Origin: Lophium mytilinum | Lineage: Eukaryota > Ascomycota > Dothideomycetes > Mytilinidiales > Mytilinidiaceae | DNA: 64,000 bases | Assembly (NCBI GenBank): GCA_010093605.1 | Contig: MU004184.1 | Coordinates: 2,141,615-2,205,614 of the forward strand | Direction of reading: 5' to 3' | Shown here: positions 21,401 through 32,705 of the stretch, in pieces | How positions within the stretch are numbered: the stretch's first letter is position 1 | Layout of the letters: each line of letters opens with the position of its first letter | Made by a program: the position numbers and the translations under genes | Notes under the pieces: generated by a model | Databases searched by the model: none | Seen by the model: only the letters and a program-made list of their open reading frames with translations | Told to the model about the DNA's origin: nothing

Positions 21401-23427
21401 CGGAGCTGAGGCTCTAGACTATCCAGGTACCCGAAGCTGAGCCCAGGTATCGATGCAGTGGATACAGAAGTGGTACAATGAGGACCCGCCGCTGGGGCGC
21501 ATGGCAACGAGCAACGCATTTAGAAGCGAAGTCAGAGAGAAATGATAATAATCAAAGAGGCACATGTACTACTGTCTATATCTGGCCTGTTGACTTTCAT
21601 CAGTTTAGAACAGTAGTTGGTGTTGGCCCGTGTGTGATTGGTGAGGCTTCCTAATCCAACCATTCCACCACGCAAATTGCTGGAAATGGGGCGGCTGCAG
21701 GGGGCGTCTAGGAACAGAACACCCGTATGGAAGCAAGCGGCGAGGCCACGGCGGGTGAGGCTCCTTCCGCCAGAGCTGAGGCCAGAGCTGAATTAAAGGG
21801 CCGCTGTCTGGCCTGGACCACGGCCTTTGGCTGGACTGGTCATGGTGTGAAGCAAGGCCTTCAGGAGGCTCGGCACGAAGGACCTCTTCCGGGGCAAAAC
21901 GCCTGAGGTAGCAGATGGCGAGGGGAGGCGTGGGTGTTGAGCGAGCAGTGGATCGTGATGAAAGAACACATATCCGTATGTACTGATGCGGCGATGAAGG
22001 GCGATGGATGCCCGGCATTCCCGGCCGAGTAGAGGACCAACCTGTGGAGCAGCCAGCACTGTGTAGGCTTTGAGGTCGTGAGCTTTTGATAGCGCGACTA
22101 GCCGTCTTAGGTCGCCGCTGTAGAGCTCTGTCGCCCCAAAGTCGCTTCAGACCTCCAAAGAAGGCAAAGAGGGACCAGACTGAGAGGTCATGGGCGCCGA
22201 GCTTCTAAAATTCGGGCTGGCTGCACTTGCCGTAGCGAAAAGGGCACAAAAGAGTGCACAATGTCTGGAGACTTGCATGAGCTGTGGTGAAGCATGACGC
22301 AAAGCTCAGGCAGAGAGTTGTGGATAGATTGGCCTGGCGTGTTGGATGCTTGGCACTCGTCGTTTTCCAGGGTCCGTCTCCCGGTCCACCTCCACACCAC
22401 CACCTGGGCACTCCAAACAGCCTCCTCATCGAGCAGCGATCCAACTCGATCACCAGTGCGCAGGATTTGCTGCCCACGCTCTCTGACGATGTCGGCCAGC
22501 CCCAAGAAGCGCGAGAATCGCCGATGATGGGTGGCGCCATCATTCCGCTTGGTCATAGCTGGCAGGCGACTGTCTGTGAACGTCGCCGTCTGCATCGCGC
22601 AGGCTAATCGCTCGGGGGACGTCTCTCCCACAGCAGCAGCTCCTTCGCTCCGTCGACGCCGCTCCAGACAGCCCGGCCGCCGCAGCTGACGGATTCTGCC
22701 ATGTTCGCGAAGATAGGAGCAGCGTACGACGTGGAGAGGCCTCCAGCACTGCGATGGATGGATGCATGCGAATGGCGCTAATATACGCCCGTTACGCGGG
22801 CCGCGGGCAGAGTCTCGAAGGTCGAGTCCCGAGCGAGCAGTGTGAAACGGGTGTCGGCTGTCAGCAGAGTATGTGGTTGGCCCGTCAAGAATAGAGAGCT
22901 GACTGCTGCGCGAGGGCCGTGGCAATGCTGCGCCCCCAGCGTCCAACCCTCGAGAGCTTTTGCTGGTGGAGGACTGGTGGGCTCGGTGGGGTGCCATCGC
23001 TGTGCTATTTTTGCTGCGCCAACACCAGCCCCCAGGCCCCCAGACTTCCGCCGTACACCTTGTCCCTGTCGGCGTCACGATCGTCGGCTTCCCTCGTGCT
23101 CCCTGGCTCGTAGTCCGGACCCCGGGCACCTGGGCTGACTTCACGGCCATTGCCTCACCCACCACCACCGGACGAGGCGCTCTGTGCGAGAGGCGCAGAC
23201 GGCCTAAAAAAGATACATAGCTATGCCATTCCTCTACCCTCACCAGCCTGTTGCTTCCTCTCGCCGTGCCAAATGCAGTGCTCCCAAAACTTACTCTCAC
23301 CCGGACATCTGGGTACCGACATCTGACATCTCATTTCACCTCCATTTCCTCTTCTCAGCATTTGCAATCCCCATCAGCCCCTCTGTCTACTTGGGGTCCT
23401 GTCTCTTGTATATTGCCATTATTCGCC
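18499..23427. other. Long gene-poor region (4.9 kb)
   Basis: No gene was recognised in this, the longest non-genic stretch of the window. 18499-18830 is the T-rich 3' region of the C2 gene. 18880-19640 is GC-rich, with an imperfect tandem duplication. 19640-20860 is AT-richer, lacks long frames and may be decayed sequence. 21100-23220 is GC-rich again and has a 370-codon minus-strand frame (22188-23300), which I judge unproven because it has no family motif and very biased Arg/Ser/Pro content. 23230-23427 is the CT-rich promoter and leader of the downstream gene. Confidence 0.5.
19296..19478. repeat. Imperfect tandem duplication, about 94-100 bp per unit
   Basis: Two adjacent units share 'acgggtaagtttgtttc' (19317 and 19411, 94 bp apart), then 'ggcgccgcagcgg', then 'gaggcgtagcg' (about 100 bp apart). 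Each unit is very GC-rich at its centre. Note that 'gggtaagttt' mimics a fungal 5' splice site. No coding role is visible. Confidence 0.75.
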
Positions 23428-26400
23428 ATGACTTCTGACGCCCCCAACCTCGATATATCGCTGCCTGTCAAGTCTTCTTCCCTAAAACACCACAGCTTCC
23501 CCTTCTTCAACAGACGCGAGTCGACTCCAACATCAGTTGCCCGACCACTTAGCTTGCGCAGTCCGTCGTTCCATCACAGCATGCGGTGGAAGCCATCCAG
23601 GAAGCACGACGCAAAAAAGACCGGCACTATCCTCCATGCCGTTCCAGAGGCCGACGCACCTTCGGCTCCCCTCCCACAACAGGTAGAGCGAGATGCAGCA
23701 CCGTCGCCCAATGACGAGATACTCAACGCCATTGGCCGCCTACAACCATCCCCGGACAGCACGTCTCGCCCAAACACGCCTCATTCGTTGCGCACCTCGT
23801 CGTCGCGCGCAAACAGTGTGATGTCTTCCCCGTTCTCGCCTACGAGGAGTCGCCGGGAGAAATCCAGTCCGTTCCCAAGCCCTAAGGTTGGAGTATGGAA
23901 GAACGGAAAAGCGCATTGGGATTCTACACCTAGTATTCCTTTGATTGCCAACGCCAGCGACGCATTCGTCGAACTTGAGACTGCGCCGATAATCGAAAAC
24001 GCTCCCGCCGAAAAGAAAAATGGCAGGCCCAGAATACAGGTCATCATTCCTAATGATCAACGAGCAATGCCCTTCCTAGCTCTCCCTCCCTTCGGCCAAA
24101 GCAACAGCCTATCTCGCCATAATCCCACAGACGTAGGTTCCGGAGTATCACCACCCTCAGGAACCCGAAAGCTTCCACTGCGTACATCTGTAGTCTCGCC
24201 GCTCATGACACAGACACTAAAACCAGTGAGACCAACTACCGACCCTTCGTCGCACTTAGCCATCACCGAAGAGCAGCCCGGATCCTCGGGGGCAGGTCAT
24301 ATACCCCTACCTTCCATGTCGACATCTGATGAGGACTCCCAGATTGAAGACGACGCATCTTCCAACTACAGCAGGGACTCATCCCGGACTAGCATGGACA
24401 GTGCCAGCAGCCCACAAGAAGTGAAACCGGTTAGCTTGCACTCACGTTCAGGGAGCCTCGCCTTTTCCATACGCTCTCCAGTGGCTGCGGGTGTCTTCGA
24501 TGATAATGCGTCTACGGTGCGAAGGACAGTTTCGCGGCAGTCAACTTCTCAAAGTGTCGAGGTCTGCTTGCAGGTCCCCGTGATAGACGAATCCCCTGTA
24601 CTTGGAATGTACTACCAACATAAGTCCCCACGAAAGAGCCACAAAGCCTACGACGTTCTTGGCGTTTCCCGTCCACAGCGAGGAGCTTCGATTAAATCCC
24701 TCTCAACATGTCGGCAATCGGGAGTCCAAAGGCGCACATCATCTTGCGGTCTATCTCGAAGAAGTAGCACGTCTTTGAAACAAAAAGAACTCATCGAGCG
24801 ATCTCTAACGAAGCGTCTACCACCAACGCCATCAAGCCCTACTCTTAGCGAAGCTGAACACGATCTTGAGCACCACCTTACAGCCATTACCGACGAAAGC
24901 GCTTACAGCCCCTTTGGTTTGGAGCCAGCCGCGGACCGCACGGTCGAAGTTGAAGAGGATGATCTTTACGCAACCCCTGCTCCTGCTGTACCTCGAAGAT
25001 CCAGCAAAAGGAATACCATCTTGTCCACCAGCCTCTTTCCGGCATCTCGCTGTCCTTCTAAACATATCGCTTCCCAATATCAACAACAAGCCAAAAGCCT
25101 TAGTCCGCCTGCTCCCACTGATGGACTCAAGCGTTCATGGAACAAAGGCAGAGGGCAACATCTTACCGTCGCCATTCCCGAGACTACAAAACGCTTGACG
25201 AACGACTTCACCTTCTCGCCCATCCCCATTCCAGAGCCTACGCGAGATACCAACCGTAACATTAGCCCGGAGGTTGCCGAAGGAGTAATTTTTAGCATCC
25301 TTGAAAATCTAGAGAGTCTGGACGACTTGTTTGCAACAGCAGTCGTCAACAAGGGGTTCTACCGGGTCTTCAAGCGTCACGAACTAAGCTTGATGAAAAG
25401 TGCTCTCCGAAAAATGTCTCCTCCTGCCTGGGAGCACCGCGAGATCTGTCCTCCTGATAGTGAGGACCAGGATCTAGAGTCGCCAAAGCAAGTTGATTAT
25501 ACGCCAACCTCCTACCTGCAGTACTACATACGCGACATGTATATCATTGCTGCGCTTAAGTCCTTGATCCTTGACCAATGCCAATCATTTCTCCGCCCAG
25601 AGACGGCGGCTGCACTCGCCAGCAACGACCAGGTCATATCTTCCGGCTTGGATGATACCTTTTGGCGTATATGGTCATTTTGCAAGCTCTTCGGATCTGG
25701 TAAAGGACGTGAAGACGATGTTGTGGCTCAGATGGACTGGTTAAAGGGAGGATTACTCGTCCACCAAAACGGCTGCCAAGGGACTATTTTTAGTACCCAT
25801 TCAACTGATGTTAGCAGCATCCTTGCGACCGCCCCAGAACACTTCGCGAAGGGCAATGCGGGCGGCCTTACGACAGAGCAGCTCTACGACATGACGGAGC
25901 TATGGAATTGCCTCGGGGTCCTGCTGCAGGGGTTCGAAGGTCGAACCGAGCAAGCACGAGAGCATGGCGTCTACGAGTCAACGGACGTGCGTGGAGGTGA
26001 TGTTGACGGTGAAGAGTTCATGCTTGGTAAGATAATTCAGTAGTCTTCTCAGTGACAGTGTTCTGACGCAATGCAGAGGAGTGGTATCACTACCTTCTCA
26101 CCCTCGGCCTCTCCGCCATTCTCGACCTGGCCACGCCTTCGAAACTGCCAGATGCGTCTTTGTTCGTCCTAGCATCGGAGAATGGATGGGTTAACTGGAA
26201 AGCTCCCCAACACGGTGGATCCCGCAAAACTTTCCTCAAAGAAGCAGTCTCGCGCGTGTATGAGGACAAGATCGCAGCCTCCTTCTCCTCTCAAGGACAG
26301 AAGGAAATGATCAGACAGCTCTCCAAGCAGCGAATCCAAAAACACATCCTAGAAATACGCAAGAGGAAGATGACTGGCGAAAGCAGGGAGGTGCGCATGA

Positions 26401-26771
26401 GCCAGGAAAGGCCCATGAGCAACTGGGAGAGTGTCTTCACTAGATTCGCGGGTCCACAGCCCCCGGCTTCCCGTGCAACCTCAATGAGCTCGCCACTGTC
26501 TGTGAGGTCCCCCCTCGCGGCTGTCCCAGAAACAAGTAGCCTCACGAGCTTGGTACCACCTCCCCTGGAGAACCACCCTGCCTTCCTGCAGCACCCGCTA
26601 CAACAGCAAATCAACCAGTCGAGCAGTGCCGAGAACACCGCTGAAAAAGCGATCTATCGCATCGTCGAGATGGGTTTCACAGCCGACCAAGCCCGTCACG
26701 CGCTGCGCATGACTGATATGGGCGACGGCCTTCGAGTTGATAGGGCAGTGGAGTTGCTCCTGCGAGCATAA
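23428..26771 (+). CDS. Large F-box-like and C-terminal UBA domain protein
   Basis: This 1097-aa fungal protein probably acts in ubiquitin signalling. Exon 1 is 23428-26026 and exon 2 is 26077-26771. The ATG at 23428 was chosen because it follows a CT-rich leader; the frame is open further upstream to 23251, but that part looks like leader. Residues 1-600 are Ser/Pro-rich and probably disordered. Around 612-655, 'EVAEGVIFSILENLESLDDL' followed by 'FATAVVNKGFYRVFKRHE' has the pattern of an F-box (helix, Leu-rich, 'D-L-x-x-x-x-x-V-N-K'). A conserved helical region follows, with 'SYLQYYIRDMYIIAALKSLI' and 'MTELWNCLGVLLQGFEGR'. The last 50 residues, 'IVEMGFTADQARHALRMTDM' and 'RVDRAVELLL', are a clear UBA domain. 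An SCF-type adaptor is possible but is inference. Confidence 0.85.
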
Positions 26772-27460
26772 AATTCTCATTCTCGTATATATTTTTGAAG
26801 AGTACAACTTTTGATCACATTCGCTAGTGTTAGTGTCCATTTCGCTGCTCTGAGAGTTTCTTTGTCAAGGGCGTTTGCTTAAGAGTGGCATGGGTCGCTT
26901 TTGTTTGTTGGACTCCATTACTTATGATACCCCATTCGCTATCAAAATCTATCGCTGGTAAAAGTTACCAAAGCTTCAAGATATTCGTTGGAGAGCCTGC
27001 ATCTCATTTGGTTATAGTCTGTGGGAGGGCGTGTTGTGTGTATATTAGGAAACACTGGAAGTCGCAAGAGCGATGAAATTGAACCTCATAATTCCTATTC
27101 GTGCACAGATAATGTGATAGCATGAATGCCCGCATATACTAAACATATGTACTGTCTACAGTTAGCCCACCATGTAGCTGCTCTTATCCGTTCAGGGTAC
27201 ATATTAAGAATAACTCAGGAGAAGTAACATGCCTAAGTATTCTCAGTTTGTGAGCCAGTAGAATCTTTTCCATATCGTTAATCGTGATGTGTACTTGACC
27301 AATCACATACAGCTACAAGAATCACGTGCAAGCCTCAAATTTTTGGTGGATTCGCGAAGATCACCTGCACTTGCAAGTGGAAGAAGTTGCGACGACAACC
27401 AACAATCCTCAACGACCCGAATGGATCGCACGCCGACCCTGCAACTGCGAATGGAGAGTT
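26772..27460. other. Intergenic region between the UBA-protein gene and MRS2
   Basis: This is 689 bp with no recognised gene. The first 300 bases are T-rich and probably hold the 3' end of the upstream gene. Bases 27290-27460 can be read in the MRS2 frame, but they lack the features of a mitochondrial presequence start and are treated as 5' leader. Confidence 0.6.
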
Positions 27461-29285
27461 ATGAAGCCAGCACCGCTCCATAGTCTAATCAGCCCGTCGC
27501 CTGCGCTGCTGAGGTTCCTGAAGTCCCAAGTCGAATTTCATCCGTCCCCAAGTGCACTCTCGTGGTGTCGCCGCGCAGTCTCGACGCAGACCCACGGCCA
27601 CGCTTCGACCAGCAGCTTGAAACCAAAGGCGACACCGCGGACCAGATCACCCACCCTTTCGGCTTCACAATGGCCGGCTCTTGAACCGGCGTTGCGACCT
27701 CGATGTCAGGCGGCGATCCTACTACGGACTCCGATACTTGAGACTCAGCAGTACAACCCTTTCGTCTCGTCCCGCCGGCCGTTCACAAGCGGCACTCGGA
27801 ACCATGCGTGGAGTCTATGGGGGGGCAGGAAGGAGAAACCGGTTACGAACCACACACGGAGCGAACTCCCTCCGTTGTCTGGGTTCTTGGGTGACAATGG
27901 GGGCCTGGGGCGAGTGTTGCGGCCTACAAACGACCTGAAACTGCGGTGTACCGAGTTTGATGAGAGCGGGAATGTCACACTTGTTAATGGAGAATTTAAG
28001 AAGAGCGAGCTCATTGCCAAGGTACGTTTCTTGCTACTATTTGCCCCCAAGCGTAGTCTAAGACGAGCGGAAGGCATCGCACTCTATAGATTCATGAGGA
28101 GTTAAGCTGACTGAGGGGGGAGCAATAGTATGGCTTGTTGCCTCGCGATCTCCGCAAGATCGATGCCTCTGTGCTGCCGCATATCCTCGTTCGCCCCTCT
28201 GCGATCCTTCTGAACCTACTCCACCTCCGTGTTCTCATTAAAAACAACCGCGTATTGGTTTTCGATGCCTATGGTACCACGGACTCGTACTCGCAGTCAC
28301 AATTCATGTATGATCTAGAAGGAAAATTACGCCAGAAGGAATCCGCGGCGAACGGGACGCTGGCATACGAGTTCCGTGCCCTAGAAGCCGTGCTCTTGAG
28401 CGTGACGCAAGGACTCGAGAGCGAATTCGAAGGCGTGAGCGAGCCTGTAGTACGGGTTCTGCGAGAGTTGGAAGAGGATATCGATCGGGACAAGCTGCGA
28501 TATCTGCTTATCTACTCTAAAAAACTGGGCACTTTTGAGCAGAAAGCGCGGCTGGTGCGGGACTCGTTGACGGAGCTGTTGGAAGCGGATGACGATCTAT
28601 CGTCTATGTACCTCACCGAGAAATCAGAGGGAAAGATACGGGATGAGGACGATCACACTGAAGTGGAGATGCTGTTAGAAAGTTACCATAAAGTCGCCGA
28701 CGAGATTGTTCAGGCGGCCGAGAATTTAGTGTCGAGCATCCGAAACACGGAGGAGATGTAAGTCTAGCCTTTGCAATTGCTTCCTTCATATGGTATCATG
28801 ATATTGACTTGCCTATCAGCGTCAAAGCAATCCTCGACGCAAATCGCAACTCGCTCATGTTACTCGAGCTGCGATTCTCCATCTTCACCCTAGGTCTCGG
28901 CGCCGGCACCTTCGTCGCCGCGCTTTACGGTATGAACTTGAAGAATTTCCTCGAAGAATCGGACCTAGGCTTCGGCGCTATCTCCGCTTGGTGTACCCTA
29001 TTTGGCGTCATTGTCTGCGTATACGGCATCAAGCATCTACGAAAGGTGCAACGAGTAAGTATGTGGGGCGAGCACGGCGTCAAAGCAAAGCAGAAGCGCA
29101 CTTGGCCAGACTGGGGCCTTGTGGGTGGCCCTGGAGGCGCGGATAGGGAAAGGCTAGGGATGGGCGTTGCCGCGGAGCGAGAGCGGTTTGCTGCCATCGC
29201 TGCCAGGGATAAAGCGTGGGCGGAGAAAGCAATAGCGAAGAGGAGGAAGGAAGATGGCTGTGGACCGTTGACTAAAATCGAGTAA
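27461..29285 (+). CDS. mrs2: Mitochondrial inner-membrane Mg2+ channel MRS2 (CorA superfamily)
   Basis: The product carries Mg2+ into the mitochondrial matrix. Exons 27461-28021, 28129-28757 and 28820-29285 give 551 aa. The start at 27461 was preferred because the following 120 residues are basic, Ser/Arg-rich and lack acidic residues, as expected of a mitochondrial presequence; an in-frame ATG at 27326 would add 45 residues. The matrix domain starts near 'LKLRCTEFDESGNVTLVNGE' and 'LLPRDLRKIDASVLPHILVR', which are typical of MRS2. The first membrane helix ends in the CorA signature GMN (residues 434-436, 'YGMNLKNFLEES'). A second helix, 'AISAWCTLFGVIVCVYGIKH', follows, then a basic C-terminal tail. 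All diagnostic parts are present. Confidence 0.96.
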
Positions 29286-29975
29286 TCAGGCATGTGGTAG
29301 GAATTACCGTTTAATTTCTGAGGGTATTTATAGGAAAGAGTCTCTGCTCTTGTTTTGTCGTGCTATTTCTGGGTCTCTCTTCTCTCTATATAAGACTGGG
29401 AATTGGGGTGTGCTTTCATGCATAGCGAGGCGTTTTAGGGGCGACCGCCGCGGAGCATTGGTACTATATACGGCTTTGGGATGTACTGTATGAGTTGTGT
29501 AGTGGTAGATATGTACGGGTCACATAAGATATATCCCGTGAGTGTTTCATATTGAGTTCTACTTGTATTTCATTGCCTCGGTGCAGAGCTCTCTGGTAAT
29601 CTAGCAAGCGTACCCTTGACTCGGGTATTCATCTCTTATGATCTTCAGGTTTCTGAAAGGGTCGCAAGGCACTTCAGGCAACAACAAACCAATAAAGATA
29701 TATCTCTGACGGATCTTTCCACTTCCGTCCGCTGTTGAGCATTTCGACCTTGTTGGGCTGGTTCACGGAAGGCGCGAATAGCATCTCGCCCAACCAATAT
29801 TCACCTAAAATACTCGCGCCCATCGTAACATTCACCTCGCCAACCTCCTTAACAGCTTCACTCACTCTGTTGACTCTCGCTTGTCACACCGATGCGGGAC
29901 TGTCTCGAACGAATGTCTAAAGGCTGTCCTTCAGTCCTTCTCTCCCTCTGCCAGCTTCTCGTGCTGTCTTTCGCC
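29286..29975. other. Intergenic region upstream of the orphan membrane-protein gene
   Basis: This is 690 bp that includes the 3' region of MRS2 (AT-rich near 29320-29400) and the promoter of the next gene. Short open frames occur around 29735-29970, including one in frame with the next gene, but I see no domain in them. Confidence 0.55.
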
Positions 29976-32163
29976 ATGGATCTTCCGCACCCACACCCAC
30001 CACCAACTCATTCTCCGCCGACCGCTACTTCTCACTCCAATACGAACAGATCTACGTGCAGCCTCGACTCCTCGCATAAGGCTTCTACGGCTGGTATGAA
30101 GAGCGTTGGCAGCAGTGTCTCTATGGCACTGCCGAGAGGCCTCGTCACTTCACCAGGTGAGCAGCTCTCTTCCGTCTTGAGTGTAGTCACTAACGAACGA
30201 CATCAGATGGATCAGCAAGGACTGCGTCACATGTTCCACAGTGCAAGAGAATCGTTCTCATTTCGGCCTCATGCTCCGCGACTTTCTTAGCTGTTAATGT
30301 CTTCTTCGCTTATCTCCTATTTGACTTCCGAGTGAACGTATCCACCGCCGAGTATCTGCCAGGCCGAGTCCACGCGGTCACCATATTTCCAACAATTCTC
30401 CTCTTACCTGCAACGTTCTCAATTGTCACAGCTTTCGTCACTATTGGGCCGATCTTATACCTGTCCTCGTTTCTACACGCCCGCCGTCTACTTTCACAAG
30501 TTGATGCAGGTCGCGTCTCTCTTCTCACCCGCACCGAGGCCGGACTCTTCGTAGAGCCCCTGGCTGGCGGATTCCTTCCTTGGCTGCGGGCATTGAAAGA
30601 CTGCTTCTCTCGACGTCGTCGCACCAACAATCTCATCAAATGTGCCACTACGATTTCTACAGTGTTGTTCCTCAACTGGTAAGCATTGGCCTCCACGCTG
30701 GACATGAAAAGAGTGGCACACCCTTCAAGCACTCTATCTCGTGTACACCTGTTCACCACTGCTTGAAGTGCCCTAGCGAGTTTTCACATGGCCCAAAGTG
30801 CAGAGCTTCTCTCTCGTTTTGGTTTCTGAAAATGCATTGGGGCAACCCAAACAGTGGCATACACACGCGTACACATCCATCGCGGGTTGGTTGAAATAAG
30901 AGTGCCACCCTTTTCATTCCCCGCGTAGCATTCTATGCCTAAACTTTGCGTAATGAGTTCTAATCGACATGCAGCCTAATCCTCATTGCCATGAACATCG
31001 CCATCCACATTTCCAGCAAGATTGTAGACGTTGATGCTCCTACCACCACAAGCCATCAGGCGAACATGTGGGGCCGCGCTCTCATTACAGAATGCGCGGA
31101 AAACTCCTCTTCCCAGAACGGTTCATTGTTCCAGACAAACCTCGGATCCCAAGATTGCCCGGTTCATCTTGGAGTCTTCAGCGGCGAGAAAGAAGCCGAA
31201 CAAACGGCGAAGAAACTGTCTGCTACGAATCGCGTCGTCACCTTGGATGGCGTCGCACTTATTGTAGATGCACGCGCTACTGACAACGCGTCATTCATAG
31301 CTTCGACGCTTGGCTCGACGACTAGCTGCGCGCCCGTCGGGCAGAACTGCCAATTGGATGGTGACGAACTCACTTTCCTATGCCCTACGTTTGGGTTCTC
31401 TGGAACCTTCACGAAGCCATTCGTGCTAGCTCCGACAAACGACTCGTCCGTGTCTGAAAGAGCCGTTGCCTTTCTGGTTGCAGCAAACCTCACGGGATCC
31501 GATGGCGCTTTCCAGGACCTCATCATGGATTATGGCGCCATTGTATCTCGCCGAACGGGCTCACTCCTCACTGTTTTCGAATGCGCTTCACAGTTCAGCC
31601 GATGGCAGTACGCTCGCACTCCTGGTTTAACTCGAGCCCTAAAGTCTAAAGATTTAGATCTGTCCCTCGTGGAACTCCTCCTCAGCCCAATGGTGCCAGG
31701 CATGATCCAGGGTTACAGCGGCTTTGGTCTTGACTTCCTCACAGATGGAATGGCGAAGGTATCAAAAGGCACGAATTCTCTCGCGCAACTAGCAGACTCA
31801 TTCGCGGACGTCTTCAACCAGGTAGCAATGGCCCCGGTTGCGTCCATGGCTCGAGAAATTCCAGTCGACTCGGACCTTGCCTCCTATCGACTCACAATTG
31901 TGTCGCTGCCCCTAGCTATGGTCGTAATTGGACTGAACACATTTATGGCGATCCTCGCGTTGGTTCTTGGAGTTCTTGCGTACAGAGCTTGCAGCAAGGC
32001 TGGTGTTCTCTACTACCAGTGGGAGTTCTCAATGGTGGAGATGACGCGACAGTTCTTCAACCCGATTGTTGGTACTGCTAGCCCGATAGCAGCCCAGGGA
32101 CATCAGGAACCGAACTACGCCGCCGAAGCAAGCGGTCCTGCTGACTACGTCTCTTTGGCGTAA
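29976..32163 (+). CDS. Unrecognised four-helix membrane protein
   Basis: I do not recognise the family. Exons 29976-30156, 30207-30678 and 30975-32163 give 613 aa. The start at 29976 sits in 'cgccATGG'; an in-frame ATG at 29892 is also possible. Residues 1-60 are Pro/Ser/Thr-rich and likely cytosolic. TM1 is 'VLISASCSATFLAVNVFFAY', TM2 'ATFSIVTAFVTIGPILYLSS', TM3 'TVLFLNCLILIAMNIAIHIS', and after a large loop with several Cys and N-glycosylation sites (for example NSSS, NGS, NAS) comes TM4 'SLPLAMVVIGLNTFMAILAL'. The large Cys-bearing loop suggests an extracellular or lumenal domain. Intron 2 (30679-30974, 296 nt) sits within the codon series of TM3 and contains repeat element copy C. The role is unknown. 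Confidence 0.78.
30704..30917 (+). mobile_element. Intron-resident MITE/introner-like element, copy C (best preserved)
   Basis: This 214-bp element has terminal inverted repeats. The left end 'atgaaaagagtggcac' (30704-30719) matches the reverse complement of the right end (30902-30917), 'atgaaaagggtggcac', at 15 of 16 positions. Inner arms, 'gtgtacacctgttcaccact' (30741-30760) against a right arm reading 'gtgtacgcgtgtgtatgcca' on the other strand (30874 down), extend to about 30787 and 30826. No coding capacity and no clear target-site duplication. It sits 25 nt after the splice donor and 57 nt before the acceptor, so the flanks alone would make a normal intron of about 82 nt. Confidence 0.78.
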
Positions 32164-32705
32164 GAAACCCCCAACGAAATATACCGCAGTCTTCGCATGT
32201 TCGAAGCCGTCGAAAAGATGGGCTACATATATCATCTAGCAAAGCTCATCACATGGCTCGTTAGAGGAATCCGCACACTCATTTACCACTGTTTGAGGGG
32301 CCTCGTAGTAGTGTCGGCGTTCCGAATGAGAGAGATTTACGGCATTTTGGACTACCACAGACTTGCGAGGCCACTCTAGACAGTGCCAACATAGTGTGTC
32401 GGCCAAGCAGATAACAAATTGGACATGCAATGGGGGAGTGGCGGTACTAGGTTGATGGTGAACAGGTTAGGATGAGTGAATGTATGTCGACTACCTAGTA
32501 ACTTATCCTGAGAGCATTTGATGAATGAAATTCTTTTTCGCAAATCAAACATCATACACTGAAAAGTGGTAGTAGAAACATGTGGAGTACAACGTAGCCC
32601 TACCCTCTTGCCCCCCACCATATTTTTTATCGATAACAACTTTTGTGAACATCAATTTCCACTTCATCTCCTCCATCCTAATCTTTAACCACATCATCCC
32701 TCACC
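32164..32705. other. Intergenic region between the membrane-protein gene and TRM140
   Basis: This is 542 bp. A 60-codon plus-strand frame (32197-32379) overlaps the likely 3' untranslated region and has no family motif. Bases 32600-32705 are T/C-rich and are the probable TRM140 promoter and leader. Confidence 0.6.

Noticed and set aside
22188-23300. Long minus-strand frame as an annotated gene
   Set aside because: It has no family motif, signal, helix pattern or introns, its Arg/Ser/Pro content is what GC-rich DNA gives by chance, and it overlaps the next gene's promoter. Kept only as a finding to check.
27326-27460. Upstream start for MRS2
   Set aside because: The extra 45 residues contain several acidic residues and Trp and do not look like a mitochondrial presequence, whereas the start at 27461 does.
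32197-32379. 60-codon plus-strand frame after the orphan membrane-protein gene
   Set aside because: It starts 33 bases after that gene's stop, has no motif and is best read as 3' untranslated sequence.
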